From NCBI GenBank assembly GCA_029212745.1, contig JARGOL010000008.1, forward strand, positions 1 to 64,000: DNA of 64,000 nt, given 5' to 3'. The notes under the pieces are model-generated. The model searched no databases and was not told where the DNA came from. It saw only the letters and a list, made by a program, of their open reading frames with translations. A program made the translations under genes and the position numbers. Origin of the DNA: Alcanivoracaceae bacterium (lineage in GTDB: Bacteria; Pseudomonadota; Gammaproteobacteria; Pseudomonadales; Alcanivoracaceae). This document shows, one piece after another, positions 37,166 through 49,727 of the stretch (position 1 is the stretch's first letter; every line of letters begins with the position of its first letter).

Positions 37166-37924
37166 ATGTACAAGAAAGATACCGTTGCCCTGGTCACCGG
37201 CGCCGCCACCGGGATCGGACTGGCCACGGCGCAGGCCTACGCCCGTGCCGGGTGCCGCGTGGTGCTCGCCGACCGCGACGAGGACCGCGGCCAGCAGGCC
37301 GCCCGTGACATGTCCGCCCTGGGGGTGGAGACCCTGTTCGTGGCGGTGGACGTCACGGACCCGGACCAGGTCAGCACCCTGCATCAGCGCATCATCGATA
37401 CCTTCGGCCGCCTGGATGCCGCCTGCAACAACGCCGGCATCGAGGGTGACATGGGACCGACGGCGGACTGCTCAGTGGAAAACTTCGACCGGGTCATCGG
37501 CGTGAATCTGCGCGGCCTGTTCCTGTGCCTGAAATCGCAACTGGCAATCATGGCTAGCCAGCCTGGCGGCGGTGCCATCGTCAACATGGCATCGGTGGCA
37601 GGCTTGGTGGGTTTCGCCGGCCTGCCGGCCTACTGCGCCTCGAAAGGCGGCGTTATCCAGCTGACGCGCACGGCGGCGCTGGAGTATGCGCAACTGGGCA
37701 TTCGCATCAACGCGATCTGCCCCGGTGCCATCAAGACCGAGATGATCGACCGGATCACCGGCCAGGACGATGACACGGAAAAGCAGTTTGCCGCGCTGCA
37801 CCCGATGAACCGCATGGGCACCGCCCACGAGGTGGCGGATACCGTGGTCTGGCTGACGTCATCCCAGGCGGGCTTCATCACCGGCCAGGCCGTGCCCGTG
37901 GATGGCGGCATGACCAGCCGCTAG
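37166..37924 (+). CDS. short-chain dehydrogenase/reductase
   Basis: A 252-residue classical SDR: NAD(P)-binding TGAATGIG (11-18), NNAG (88-91), catalytic Ser143, Tyr156 and Lys160 (YCASK) and the C-terminal GQAVPVDGGM. Asp at the end of beta-2 (VVLADRDED) suggests NAD(H) preference. The substrate is unknown. A strong AAGGAGG precedes the ATG. Its TAG stop overlaps the TAG of the convergent MmcQ-like gene in the sequence CTAG. Confidence 0.87.
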   Translation: MYKKDTVALVTGAATGIGLATAQAYARAGCRVVLADRDEDRGQQAARDMSALGVETLFVAVDVTDPDQVSTLHQRIIDTFGRLDAACNNAGIEGDMGPTADCSVENFDRVIGVNLRGLFLCLKSQLAIMASQPGGGAIVNMASVAGLVGFAGLPAYCASKGGVIQLTRTAALEYAQLGIRINAICPGAIKTEMIDRITGQDDDTEKQFAALHPMNRMGTAHEVADTVVWLTSSQAGFITGQAVPVDGGMTSR

Positions 37925-38293
37925 TCCAGCGACATGGCCTGGTAGAGGCGGCGGCGGGCGGCGGGCAGTTTCGCCACCACGCACTGCCAGGCATGCTGCA
38001 TCTGGCGCAGCACTTCGCCATGGGGCAGGGAGCCATCCAGCACCACCGTGTTCCAGTGGCGCTTGTTCATGTGATAGCCGGGCCGCACACAGTCAAACAC
38101 GTCGCGCAACTGCTGCGCCTGGTCCGGGTCACACTTGAGGTTGATACACAGCTCACCATGGCGCCGGTACACCAGCGCGAATATCCGGCCCTCGATTCGG
38201 AAGGCCCGCGTATCCGGACCGAACGGATAGTCATCGGTCACCGCCGGCAGCGCCAGCAGCATGTGTGCCAGCGCCTGCTCGCTGGCCGGCGCC

Positions 38294-38313
<20 letters not shown>
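37921..38313 (-). CDS. MmcQ/YjbR family protein
   Basis: A 130-residue protein of the MmcQ/YjbR (double wing) fold. Recognisable parts are the N-terminal DDYPFGPDTRAFRIEGRIFALV, INLKCDP and the GYHMNKRHWNTVVLDGSLP segment with the conserved lysine/tryptophan pair. Structures suggest DNA or small-molecule binding but no function is established. The probable ATG at 38313 overlaps the end of the upstream TVP38 fusion gene by 20 bases; the frame is open to 38376. Confidence 0.8.
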
Positions 38314-41575
<3,262 letters not shown>

Positions 41576-41595
41576 GCCTCCAGCACGACTGGGCA

Positions 41596-41626
41596 TTGTC
41601 ATCTGTCTGCAACAGGCATGTACTAG
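41596..41626 (+). promoter_or_regulatory. possible PhoB box and -10 upstream of ppk
   Basis: TTGTCAT (41596-41602) and CTGCAAC (41607-41613) are offset by 11 bp, the spacing of PhoB half-sites, and TACTAG (41621-41626) could be the -10. The second half-site is degenerate. The ppk start is 55 bp further on. PhoB control of ppk is established in other gammaproteobacteria; here it rests on the pattern only. Confidence 0.35.
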
Positions 41627-41680
41627 GCTTCAGGGTCGGCCTCTGGCCGCCCTGTCCATTGACTGCCTGAAACGAGCGCC

Positions 41681-43762
41681 ATGAATGACCTGAGCAAACC
41701 GGAATCCGTGCCGGACCTGGACAACCCGGACTACTACATCAACCGGGAACTGAGCCTGCTGAAGTTCAACCTGCGCGTGCTCGAGCAGGCCATGGACGAG
41801 CGCCATCCATTGCTGGAGCGGCTCAACTTCCTGCTGATCTTCTCCAGCAACATGGACGAGTTCTTCGAGATCCGTGTGGCGGGCCTGCGCAACAGGCTGG
41901 AAACCGGCACCGGCCAGCCCGGCCCCGACGGCATGCTGCCCGGCGAGGTGCTGGATCGCATCGCCGAAATCGCCCATCGCGCCGTCAACCGCCAGTACCA
42001 CATACTCAACGACATCATCCTGCCCGCCCTGGCCGAAGAAGGCGTACGCTTCCTCAAACGTGAAGACTGGAATGATCGCCAGGCAGACTGGGTAAAGCGC
42101 TATTTCCGCGACCAGGTCTATCCGGTGCTGACACCCATTGCGCTGGACCCGGCGCATCCGTTCCCGCGCCTGGTAAACAAGAGCCTGAACTTTATCGTGC
42201 CGCTGGATGGCAAGGATGCGTTCGGCCGCAATACAGGGCTGGCCATTGTACCGGCACCACGGTCATTGCCCCGCATCATTGCCTTGCCGGAAGAGCTGGC
42301 CGAAGGCACGGACAATTTCGTTTTCCTGTCGTCAATGATTCATGCCCATGTCAGTGACCTCTTTCCGGGGATGAAGGCCACCGGCTGCTACCAGTTCCGG
42401 GTTACGCGCAATGCCGACCTGGAAGTGGACGAAGACGTGGATGATCTTGCCAGTGCGCTGAAAGGTGAACTGTTGTCGCGACGCTATGGCGATGAGGTCC
42501 GCCTCGAAGTGGCTGACAATTGCCCCCGACACCTGATCGACTACCTGCTGCTGCAGTTCGACCTCGGCGAAAAGGACCTGTATGAGGTAAACGGCCCGGT
42601 CAACCTGGCGCGCATGTTTACCGACGTGCAGCGCCCACGACTGCGCTACACCCCTTTTACTCCGCGCTTGCCGGCAATCATGAAGAACAGCGACAGCATC
42701 TTCGACGCCATCGACCAGGGTGACATCCTGCTCAATCACCCGTACGAATCGTTCAGCCCGGTGATCAGTTTTCTGGCGGAAGCCGCGCGAGACCCCAACG
42801 TACTGGCGATCAAGCAGACCATCTATCGCACCGGCAGTCAGTCAGAAATACTCGATCATCTCGAGACGGCCGCGCGCAATGGCAAGGAAGTCACTGCCAT
42901 TGTCGAGCTGCGCGCCCGCTTCGACGAGGAGAGCAACATTGAGGGTGCCCGGCGGTTACAGGAAGCCGGCGCCATCGTCGTGTACGGCATCGTTGGTTAC
43001 AAGACGCACTCGAAGATGGTGCTGGCGGTGCGTCGAACGCCGGAAGGCATCAAGCGTTATGCCCACCTTGGCACCGGCAACTATCATGCAGGCACGGCGA
43101 AGCTGTATACCGACTATGGATTGCTCACGGCCAACGAAGGTATTTGCCAGGACGTCCACAAGATCTTCCTGGAACTCACCGGCATGGGCAAGGCAGCGCG
43201 ACTGAAGCAGCTCAAGCATTCTCCATTCACATTGCACAGCTCCCTGCTGGAACTGATCGAGTTTGAAACGACAGAAGCCGAAGCAGGCCGGCCGGCCCGC
43301 ATCATCGCCAAGTTCAACTCACTGACGGAAACGAGAATCATGCAGGCGCTCTATCGCGCCAGCCAGGCCGGCGTACAGATCGATCTGGTGATTCGCGGGA
43401 TATGCTGTCTACGGCCCGGCATCAAAGGCCTCTCGGAAAACATTCGTGTGCGATCGATCATTGGCCGTTTCCTCGAACACACGCGGGTCCATTACTTCCT
43501 GCACGGCGGCGAAGAGCTGGTTTACTGCTCCAGTGCTGACTGGATGGACCGCAACCTGTTCAATCGTGTGGAAACCTGCTTCCCGATTGTCGATTCGGCC
43601 CTGCGCAAGCGTGTCATCCGCGAAGGGCTGGAAATCTTTCTTGAAGACAATGTGCAGGCCTGGTGCCTGCAGGCGGATGGCACCTACGTCCAGGCATGCG
43701 GCCCGGACGGTGAACCGCTCGCGTCACAGGAATGGCTGCTGCAACAGCTGGCAAGATCCTGA
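41681..43762 (+). CDS. ppk1: polyphosphate kinase 1
   Basis: A 693-residue PPK1 that makes polyphosphate from ATP reversibly. The four-domain layout is intact: N domain starting [20 protein letters not shown], head domain, and two PLD-like C domains with the autophosphorylated His443 in GYKTHSKM and the ATP-binding Arg in [11 protein letters not shown]. The ATG at 41681 has only a weak site (AACGAG). It is convergent with ppx, five bases between stops. A PhoB-like repeat stands upstream. Confidence 0.95.
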   Translation: MNDLSKPESVPDLDNPDYYINRELSLLKFNLRVLEQAMDERHPLLERLNFLLIFSSNMDEFFEIRVAGLRNRLETGTGQPGPDGMLPGEVLDRIAEIAHRAVNRQYHILNDIILPALAEEGVRFLKREDWNDRQADWVKRYFRDQVYPVLTPIALDPAHPFPRLVNKSLNFIVPLDGKDAFGRNTGLAIVPAPRSLPRIIALPEELAEGTDNFVFLSSMIHAHVSDLFPGMKATGCYQFRVTRNADLEVDEDVDDLASALKGELLSRRYGDEVRLEVADNCPRHLIDYLLLQFDLGEKDLYEVNGPVNLARMFTDVQRPRLRYTPFTPRLPAIMKNSDSIFDAIDQGDILLNHPYESFSPVISFLAEAARDPNVLAIKQTIYRTGSQSEILDHLETAARNGKEVTAIVELRARFDEESNIEGARRLQEAGAIVVYGIVGYKTHSKMVLAVRRTPEGIKRYAHLGTGNYHAGTAKLYTDYGLLTANEGICQDVHKIFLELTGMGKAARLKQLKHSPFTLHSSLLELIEFETTEAEAGRPARIIAKFNSLTETRIMQALYRASQAGVQIDLVIRGICCLRPGIKGLSENIRVRSIIGRFLEHTRVHYFLHGGEELVYCSSADWMDRNLFNRVETCFPIVDSALRKRVIREGLEIFLEDNVQAWCLQADGTYVQACGPDGEPLASQEWLLQQLARS

Positions 43763-43767
43763 GGCTG

Positions 43768-45297
43768 TCAGTGAACACGCAGGGTGATCCCTGCGGCACC
43801 GAAATAATCCTGCTCCTGCTCGAAATCCGCCTCACTCAGCGGCCGCTCATCCAGCCAATGGTCGGGAAAGGTCAGGGTCAGCTCATCTCCCCTGGCCACC
43901 AGCTCAGGCTCTGGCGCCTTGTCGGTGCTGCGCGCATGGTGCAGGCGCGTGGCCAGCCGTAACAGAAGACACAACCGCCGTGCGGGCAGGCGATCCTCCT
44001 CGGCAAGGTTGTCGAATTCGGCAGCCGGAATCTTGCGGCGGTGACCACGCACCAGTGCCGCCATCATCTCCTGTTCCTGGCGCGAAAACCCGGGCAAATC
44101 CGAATTCAGCAACAGGTAGGCGCCATGCTTGTGGAACTGGGTGTGTGAAACAGACAGGCCAATCTCGTGGAGCAAGGCGGCCCAGCGTAACAGGTCACGG
44201 TAGATGTCCTGGTCCAGCCCCCAGTCACCGGCCACCTGCTTGAGCAGCAACATGGCCGAGTCATGCACGCGCTCGGCCTGGGCGCGGTCCACATGGTAGC
44301 GCCCAAGCATGGCAAGAATGCTGCGCTCACGGACATCCTCACGGGCAAACCGGCCCAGCAGGTCATACAGCAGGCCTTCGCGCAGGGCGCCGGCGGCAAC
44401 TGTCATATGCTCGATGCCGAGCTGCTCGAATATGCCCGTGAGAATAGCCACACCCGCCGGAAAAATCGGCACACGGTCATCCCGCAGGCCCTTGAAGGCA
44501 AGCTCGTCAATGGCACCTGTCTTGAGGATCTGTTTACGGATTTTCTGCAGGCCGTCCAGGGTGATGCCGTCACTGGCCCAGCCGTTTTCCTGGCATACCT
44601 GGGCAATGGCCTTGACGGTCCCGGAGGCACCCACCGCTTCCTGCCAGCCCAACGCCCGGTAGGCGGCCTCGATGGACAGCACTTCCTGGCGTGCCGCAGT
44701 CACCGCCTTGCGAAAGGCTTTTTCCGTCACCTGGCCGTCGGCAAAGAAACGGCCGCTGAAGCTGACGCAGCCCATATGCAGCGACTCGGTCTCCACCGAT
44801 TCAAACCGCTCACCGATGATCAACTCCGTGGACCCGCCACCGATATCCACCACCAGCCGGCGGCCGTTGCTGCCGGGCAGGTGATGCGACACGCCCAGGT
44901 AGATCAGGCGCGCCTCCTCACGACCGGCGACAATATCGATATCGTGGCCAAGCACGGCCTCGGCCTGCTTCAGGAAGGCCTTGGCGTTGCGGGCCACACG
45001 CAGGGTATTGGTGCCCACGACCCGCACATAACCGCGGGGAATCCCCTCGATGCGCTGGGCAAAGCGGGCCAGGCAGTCCAGTGCCCGCCGGCAGGCCTCT
45101 TCGGTAAGCTGGTTACGCGCGTCGAGGCCCGCACCCAGCTGGACCTTTTCCGACAGGCTCTCCTGCAGCCGGATTTCGTTGTGCTCCAGCCAGCCCACCA
45201 CCATGTGAAAGCTGTTCGAGCCCAGGTCAATGGCGGCCAGCGCCTGCTTCTGCTGCTGCAACGGCGAGTCTCCCTGCTGCGCTCGCGAATACGGCAT
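43768..45297 (-). CDS. ppx: exopolyphosphatase / guanosine pentaphosphatase
   Basis: A 509-residue Ppx/GppA enzyme with the ASKHA ATPase-like fold: phosphate-1 motif AAIDLGSNSFHMVV, phosphate-2 motif VVDIGGGSTELIIG and adenosine-type GASGTVKAIAQ. A C-terminal HD-like domain carries LLRWAALLHEIG. It removes terminal phosphate from polyphosphate, opposing Ppk. I use the ATG at 45297; a GTG seven codons earlier (45318) is possible and neither has a strong ribosome site. It is divergent from trxA and convergent with ppk1, the Pseudomonas arrangement. Confidence 0.93.
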   Translation of the reverse strand: MPYSRAQQGDSPLQQQKQALAAIDLGSNSFHMVVGWLEHNEIRLQESLSEKVQLGAGLDARNQLTEEACRRALDCLARFAQRIEGIPRGYVRVVGTNTLRVARNAKAFLKQAEAVLGHDIDIVAGREEARLIYLGVSHHLPGSNGRRLVVDIGGGSTELIIGERFESVETESLHMGCVSFSGRFFADGQVTEKAFRKAVTAARQEVLSIEAAYRALGWQEAVGASGTVKAIAQVCQENGWASDGITLDGLQKIRKQILKTGAIDELAFKGLRDDRVPIFPAGVAILTGIFEQLGIEHMTVAAGALREGLLYDLLGRFAREDVRERSILAMLGRYHVDRAQAERVHDSAMLLLKQVAGDWGLDQDIYRDLLRWAALLHEIGLSVSHTQFHKHGAYLLLNSDLPGFSRQEQEMMAALVRGHRRKIPAAEFDNLAEEDRLPARRLCLLLRLATRLHHARSTDKAPEPELVARGDELTLTFPDHWLDERPLSEADFEQEQDYFGAAGITLRVH

Positions 45298-45464
45298 GAT
45301 TGCGGTCCGGGCACCCACCCTGTGGGCCAGCCCGGCATGGTTGAGGGTGAATTGTACCCGTTCAACACCGATGCGCTATGGCGGTCTTTTGCCTTCCCCC
45401 GGCGCTGAAAGCCTGAGGCTATGACTGCCATTAGCCGGCAAAGTGCTGCACAGGCCCCCTGTTC

Positions 45465-45473
45465 TGCTATCAT
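45465..45473 (+). promoter_or_regulatory. candidate extended -10 promoter of trxA
   Basis: TG-C-TATCAT is an extended -10 element located 40 bp before the trxA start. No convincing -35 is present, which extended -10 promoters tolerate. Confidence 0.4.
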
Positions 45474-45512
45474 CCGCACCACTCAACGACATTTTCCAAT
45501 CAGGAGACAGCA

Positions 45513-45839
45513 ATGAGCGGCGAAATCATCAACGTGACCGACGCCAGTTTCGAAGACGACGTGATCAAGGCTGACGGTCCGGTGCTGGTGGATTACTGGG
45601 CCTCCTGGTGCGGCCCCTGCAAGATGATCGCACCCATCCTCGAAGAGGTGGCCAAGGAATACGGTGATCGCCTGCGCGTGGCCAAGCTCAACATCGACGA
45701 CAACCCGGAGACGCCCAAGAAGTTCGGCGTCCGTGGCATCCCCACCCTGACCGTATTCAAGAACGGCAACGTGGAAGCCACCAAGGTCGGCGCCCTGTCC
45801 AAGTCCCAGCTGACTGCATTCCTGGACAGCACGCTTTGA
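45513..45839 (+). CDS. trxA: thioredoxin 1
   Basis: A 108-residue thioredoxin with the active site WCGPC (32-36), Asp27 in VLVDYWASW and the cis-Pro loop in RGIPTLTVF. It reduces cytoplasmic disulfides, including those of ribonucleotide reductase and PAPS reductase. CAGGAGAC precedes the ATG. It lies upstream of rho, as in most gammaproteobacteria. Confidence 0.96.
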   Translation: MSGEIINVTDASFEDDVIKADGPVLVDYWASWCGPCKMIAPILEEVAKEYGDRLRVAKLNIDDNPETPKKFGVRGIPTLTVFKNGNVEATKVGALSKSQLTAFLDSTL

Positions 45840-45846
45840 TCCCTGA

Positions 45847-45870
45847 CCGCCGCCAGGCCACTGGCGGCGG
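45847..45870 (+). terminator. hairpin after trxA
   Basis: A perfect 10-bp stem, CCGCCGCCAG / CTGGCGGCGG, with a GCCA loop lies 7 bases after the trxA stop. It is followed by only CATTTCC, so termination may be partial. Confidence 0.6.
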
Positions 45871-46040
45871 CATTTCCCTGCCCTGAATGAGGGCTTGTAA
45901 GCACCGTCCGGTGCTGGTAGATTCCGAATAGCTATATGCAATTCCCTCGGGGTGGCACCTCGTCATCCCGTTTTCCCTTTGATAACCAATAACCAGGCAC
46001 CGCCCGGTGCAGTCATTGATTCTGGACGTTAATCACACCA

Positions 46041-47300
<1,260 letters not shown>

Positions 47301-47345
47301 GCGTACTGAACGGGCACTCTACGGAGACCGCCCGGGAAAATCACT

Positions 47346-47369
47346 GAAAACGGCCTGCGGGCCGTTTTC
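47346..47369 (+). terminator. intrinsic terminator of rho
   Basis: GAAAACGGCC / GGCCGTTTTC form a 10-bp stem with a TGCG loop and run into TGTTTCT. It ends 18 bases before the DUF1244 gene, so that gene is either read through or has its own promoter. Confidence 0.75.
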
Positions 47370-47387
47370 TGTTTCTGGAGACGCACG

Positions 47388-47675
47388 ATGGAAAAGCAGA
47401 CAGAAATCGAGGCCGCCGTTTTCCGGCGCCTGCTCGAGCACCTGGACAATCACAAGGAGGTCCAGAACATCGACCTGATGATCCTTGCTGACTTCTGCCG
47501 CAACTGCCTCGCCAAATGGTATGTAGCGGCTGCCGAAGCTGAGGGCGAAAACATTGACTATGAACAGGCCCGGCAGATCATCTATGGCATGCCCTACAGC
47601 GAGTGGAAAGACAAATACCAGCTGCCCGCCAGCGCGGAGCAGATGGCCGCGCTGGAAGCCCGCCAGAAAGGGTAA
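47388..47675 (+). CDS. DUF1244 domain protein
   Basis: A 95-residue soluble protein with the family core FRRLLEHLDNHKEVQNIDLM and LADFCRNCLAKWY, including the conserved Cys-Arg-Asn-Cys pair. DUF1244 proteins are small, all-helical and found in alpha- and gammaproteobacteria; the function is unknown. GGAGACG precedes the ATG at 47388. It lies directly behind the rho terminator and before the PhoB-box region. Confidence 0.82.
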   Translation: MEKQTEIEAAVFRRLLEHLDNHKEVQNIDLMILADFCRNCLAKWYVAAAEAEGENIDYEQARQIIYGMPYSEWKDKYQLPASAEQMAALEARQKG

Positions 47676-47706
47676 GGCCTGCACGCGCCCGGACCAGGAG
47701 CAGGCA

Positions 47707-47750
47707 TTGTCACACCAGTGTCATTCACAAAGCTGACGCAAAGCTGTTTA
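47707..47750 (+). promoter_or_regulatory. PhoB box-like repeats upstream of phoX
   Basis: TTGTCAC (47707-47713) and GTGTCAT (47718-47724) repeat with an 11-bp period, the half-site form bound by PhoB. Just downstream CTGACGCAAAG and CTGTTTATTTT (from 47733 and 47744) repeat with the same period and resemble a second, weaker box. The phoX start is about 110 bp away. A phosphate-starvation promoter fits both the sequence and the encoded enzyme. Confidence 0.6.
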
Positions 47751-47859
47751 TTTTCATTCTTTTTCCAGAAATCGAGACGCCACAAATTGCCCGTAGTGTC
47801 TGCGCTGATGCCGGCTGCTCGCCGGCCTGACACTTTGGCCACGATTTCTGGAGATAACA

Positions 47860-49635
47860 ATGGAACCCGTTTATCTGACGCGCCCCTTCCGGCTTACCCG
47901 GCTGGCTCTGGCAGCTTCAACCGCACTCATACTTACTGCCTGCGGAGGAAGCGACAGCGACGACCCCGTTATAACCGCCGATAATGGTACTCCGCCGGGC
48001 ACCCTCAATCGCATCGCCACCTTGCCGCTGGGGTCGGAAGCCACCGGCCTTTTCGTCAAGGAAGATGGTGAGCTTTTCCTTAATGTCCAGCATCCGTCGG
48101 GAGGCAACACCACACTGGACGCACGTGGCAACGTGTACAAGTTCGGCACGGTTGGTGTTATTCAGGGCATGGATGTCACTGGGCACTTCAAGCCCCTGTC
48201 CGCGCCTGAAACAACCGCAGAGAAAGAAGTGGTGCGCGTCGCGGCTGGCTATTACAACGTCCTCGGCCAGGAAGCAGACACCTGGGCGGGCACGCCAAAA
48301 TTTGGCCTCGGACAGATCGGCAGTGCTGATGACAGCGTACTGATTACTGACTCTGATGATCCGGATTTCAATGGCTGGGTAGAGGTCAGCGAAGACGAGG
48401 GCTACCTGTTCACGAATTGGGAAGCACGTCCTGGCGGTATGAGCAGGATGCACCTGATCAGGGATGGTGAAGGCAACTGGGTCGCCAGCGGCAATGACGT
48501 AACCATGGTTGATTTTTCATCCGTGGGCGGCACATGGGTCAACTGCTTTGGCACTGTCACACCCTGGAATACGCCTCTCAGTGCAGAAGAGCTCTATTTC
48601 GACGACACCAACGACTGGAACGACGGCAGCCAGGGGTCAGCACAGGATCTTGCCGATTATCTCGCCAATGAGATTGGCACGGATTACGACAGCACCTTCC
48701 CGAATCCGTACCGCTACGGCTGGATTGTCGAGATCACCAACCCGACGACGACACCTGTACCAGTGAAGCATTTCAGCATGGGCCGATTTTCCCATGAAAA
48801 TGCCGTGGTAATGCCTGACCAGAAAACGGCTTACCTGAGCGACGACGGTACCGGCACGGTGTTCTACAAGTTCGTTGCTACCACTGCAGGCGATCTGTCC
48901 GCTGGCACATTGTATGCGGCCAAGGCAACCCAGGATGCAGGCACTGATCCATCCACCACCGGCTTTGACATCAGCTGGATTGAGCTGGGCACCGGCAGCA
49001 ACGCCTCCATCGAAACGTGGATTGCCGATTACGACGGCGTTACGGAAGCCACCGCAGCACCCAGTTACATCACCGACGAACAGGTCTGCGACTGGGCTGA
49101 GTCCAAGCGCGGCATCGACCTGAGCTGCGATGCCGATACCAGCATCGACAGCAACCCGTTTGCTGATGATCGACCGGCATTCCTGGAAAGCCGCAAAGCA
49201 GCCGCAGCCCTTGGCGCCACAGCGGAGTTTCGGAAAATGGAGGGCGTCAACGCCAACATGAAGCGCGCTGAGGAGGCGGTTGAAGGCACAGACCTGGTCC
49301 CGGGCAGCGTAACCACCGCCTATGCCTACATGGCGATGTCGAATGTGAACAGCACCATGGCTGATGGTAGCGGCGACATACAACTGGTCGCTCCGGATGG
49401 GGACTGCGGCGGCGTCTACCGGATGCCACTGCGCGCTGATTATGACATTGATCGCATGGAACCCGCCATCATGGGTGGCCCCTACAACGGCGCAGCACCC
49501 GACAATACCTGCGATGTAGACAACATCTCCGAGCCGGACAACGTACTGGTTCTTGATGATGGGCGGGTAATCATCGGTGAGGACACCGGCGAGCACGAAA
49601 ACAACATGGTCTGGATGTTCAATCCGGAAGCCTGA
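47860..49635 (+). CDS. phoX: PhoX family alkaline phosphatase, predicted lipoprotein
   Basis: A 591-residue exported protein of the PhoX (DUF839) family. Family motifs include GRFSHENAVV (around residues 309-318), EPDNVLVLDDGRVIIGED near the C-terminus and the early LFLNVQHPSGG block. PhoX enzymes are Ca/Fe-dependent phosphomonoesterases that release phosphate from organic phosphates. Most are Tat-exported; this one instead has a Sec-type signal ending in a lipobox (LILTACGG, Cys28) and no twin arginine directly before a hydrophobic core, so it is probably lipidated. GGAG precedes the ATG. A PhoB-like box lies upstream and a diheme lipoprotein gene downstream. Confidence 0.85.
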   Translation: MEPVYLTRPFRLTRLALAASTALILTACGGSDSDDPVITADNGTPPGTLNRIATLPLGSEATGLFVKEDGELFLNVQHPSGGNTTLDARGNVYKFGTVGVIQGMDVTGHFKPLSAPETTAEKEVVRVAAGYYNVLGQEADTWAGTPKFGLGQIGSADDSVLITDSDDPDFNGWVEVSEDEGYLFTNWEARPGGMSRMHLIRDGEGNWVASGNDVTMVDFSSVGGTWVNCFGTVTPWNTPLSAEELYFDDTNDWNDGSQGSAQDLADYLANEIGTDYDSTFPNPYRYGWIVEITNPTTTPVPVKHFSMGRFSHENAVVMPDQKTAYLSDDGTGTVFYKFVATTAGDLSAGTLYAAKATQDAGTDPSTTGFDISWIELGTGSNASIETWIADYDGVTEATAAPSYITDEQVCDWAESKRGIDLSCDADTSIDSNPFADDRPAFLESRKAAAALGATAEFRKMEGVNANMKRAEEAVEGTDLVPGSVTTAYAYMAMSNVNSTMADGSGDIQLVAPDGDCGGVYRMPLRADYDIDRMEPAIMGGPYNGAAPDNTCDVDNISEPDNVLVLDDGRVIIGEDTGEHENNMVWMFNPEA

Positions 49636-49648
49636 ATAACAGCTTCCG

Positions 49649-49670
49649 ATACATGGCCCAAGCCATGTAT
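49649..49670 (+). other. perfect stem-loop after phoX
   Basis: ATACATGGC / GCCATGTAT, a perfect 9-bp stem with a CCAA loop, starts 14 bases after the phoX stop. No T-run follows. It is the first of two tandem hairpins between phoX and the next gene. Confidence 0.6.
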
Positions 49671-49679
49671 TCAGGCACA

Positions 49680-49702
49680 GGGGGCGACTATCGCCCCCTT
49701 TC
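49680..49702 (+). terminator. second hairpin, weak terminator between phoX and the diheme gene
   Basis: GGGGGCGA / TCGCCCCC with a CTA loop is followed by TTTCCC. The short T-run suggests partial termination, which would lower expression of the downstream gene relative to phoX. Confidence 0.55.
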
Positions 49703-49727
49703 CCGTTTCTCAACCATTGGCAACGAC

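Noticed and set aside
37921-37924. Overlapping stop codons of two convergent genes in CTAG
   Set aside because: Real but unremarkable; tight convergent packing occurs several times in this window.
44263-45408. A 381-codon + strand frame inside ppx
   Set aside because: It is the antisense shadow of ppx, which has all Ppx/GppA motifs.
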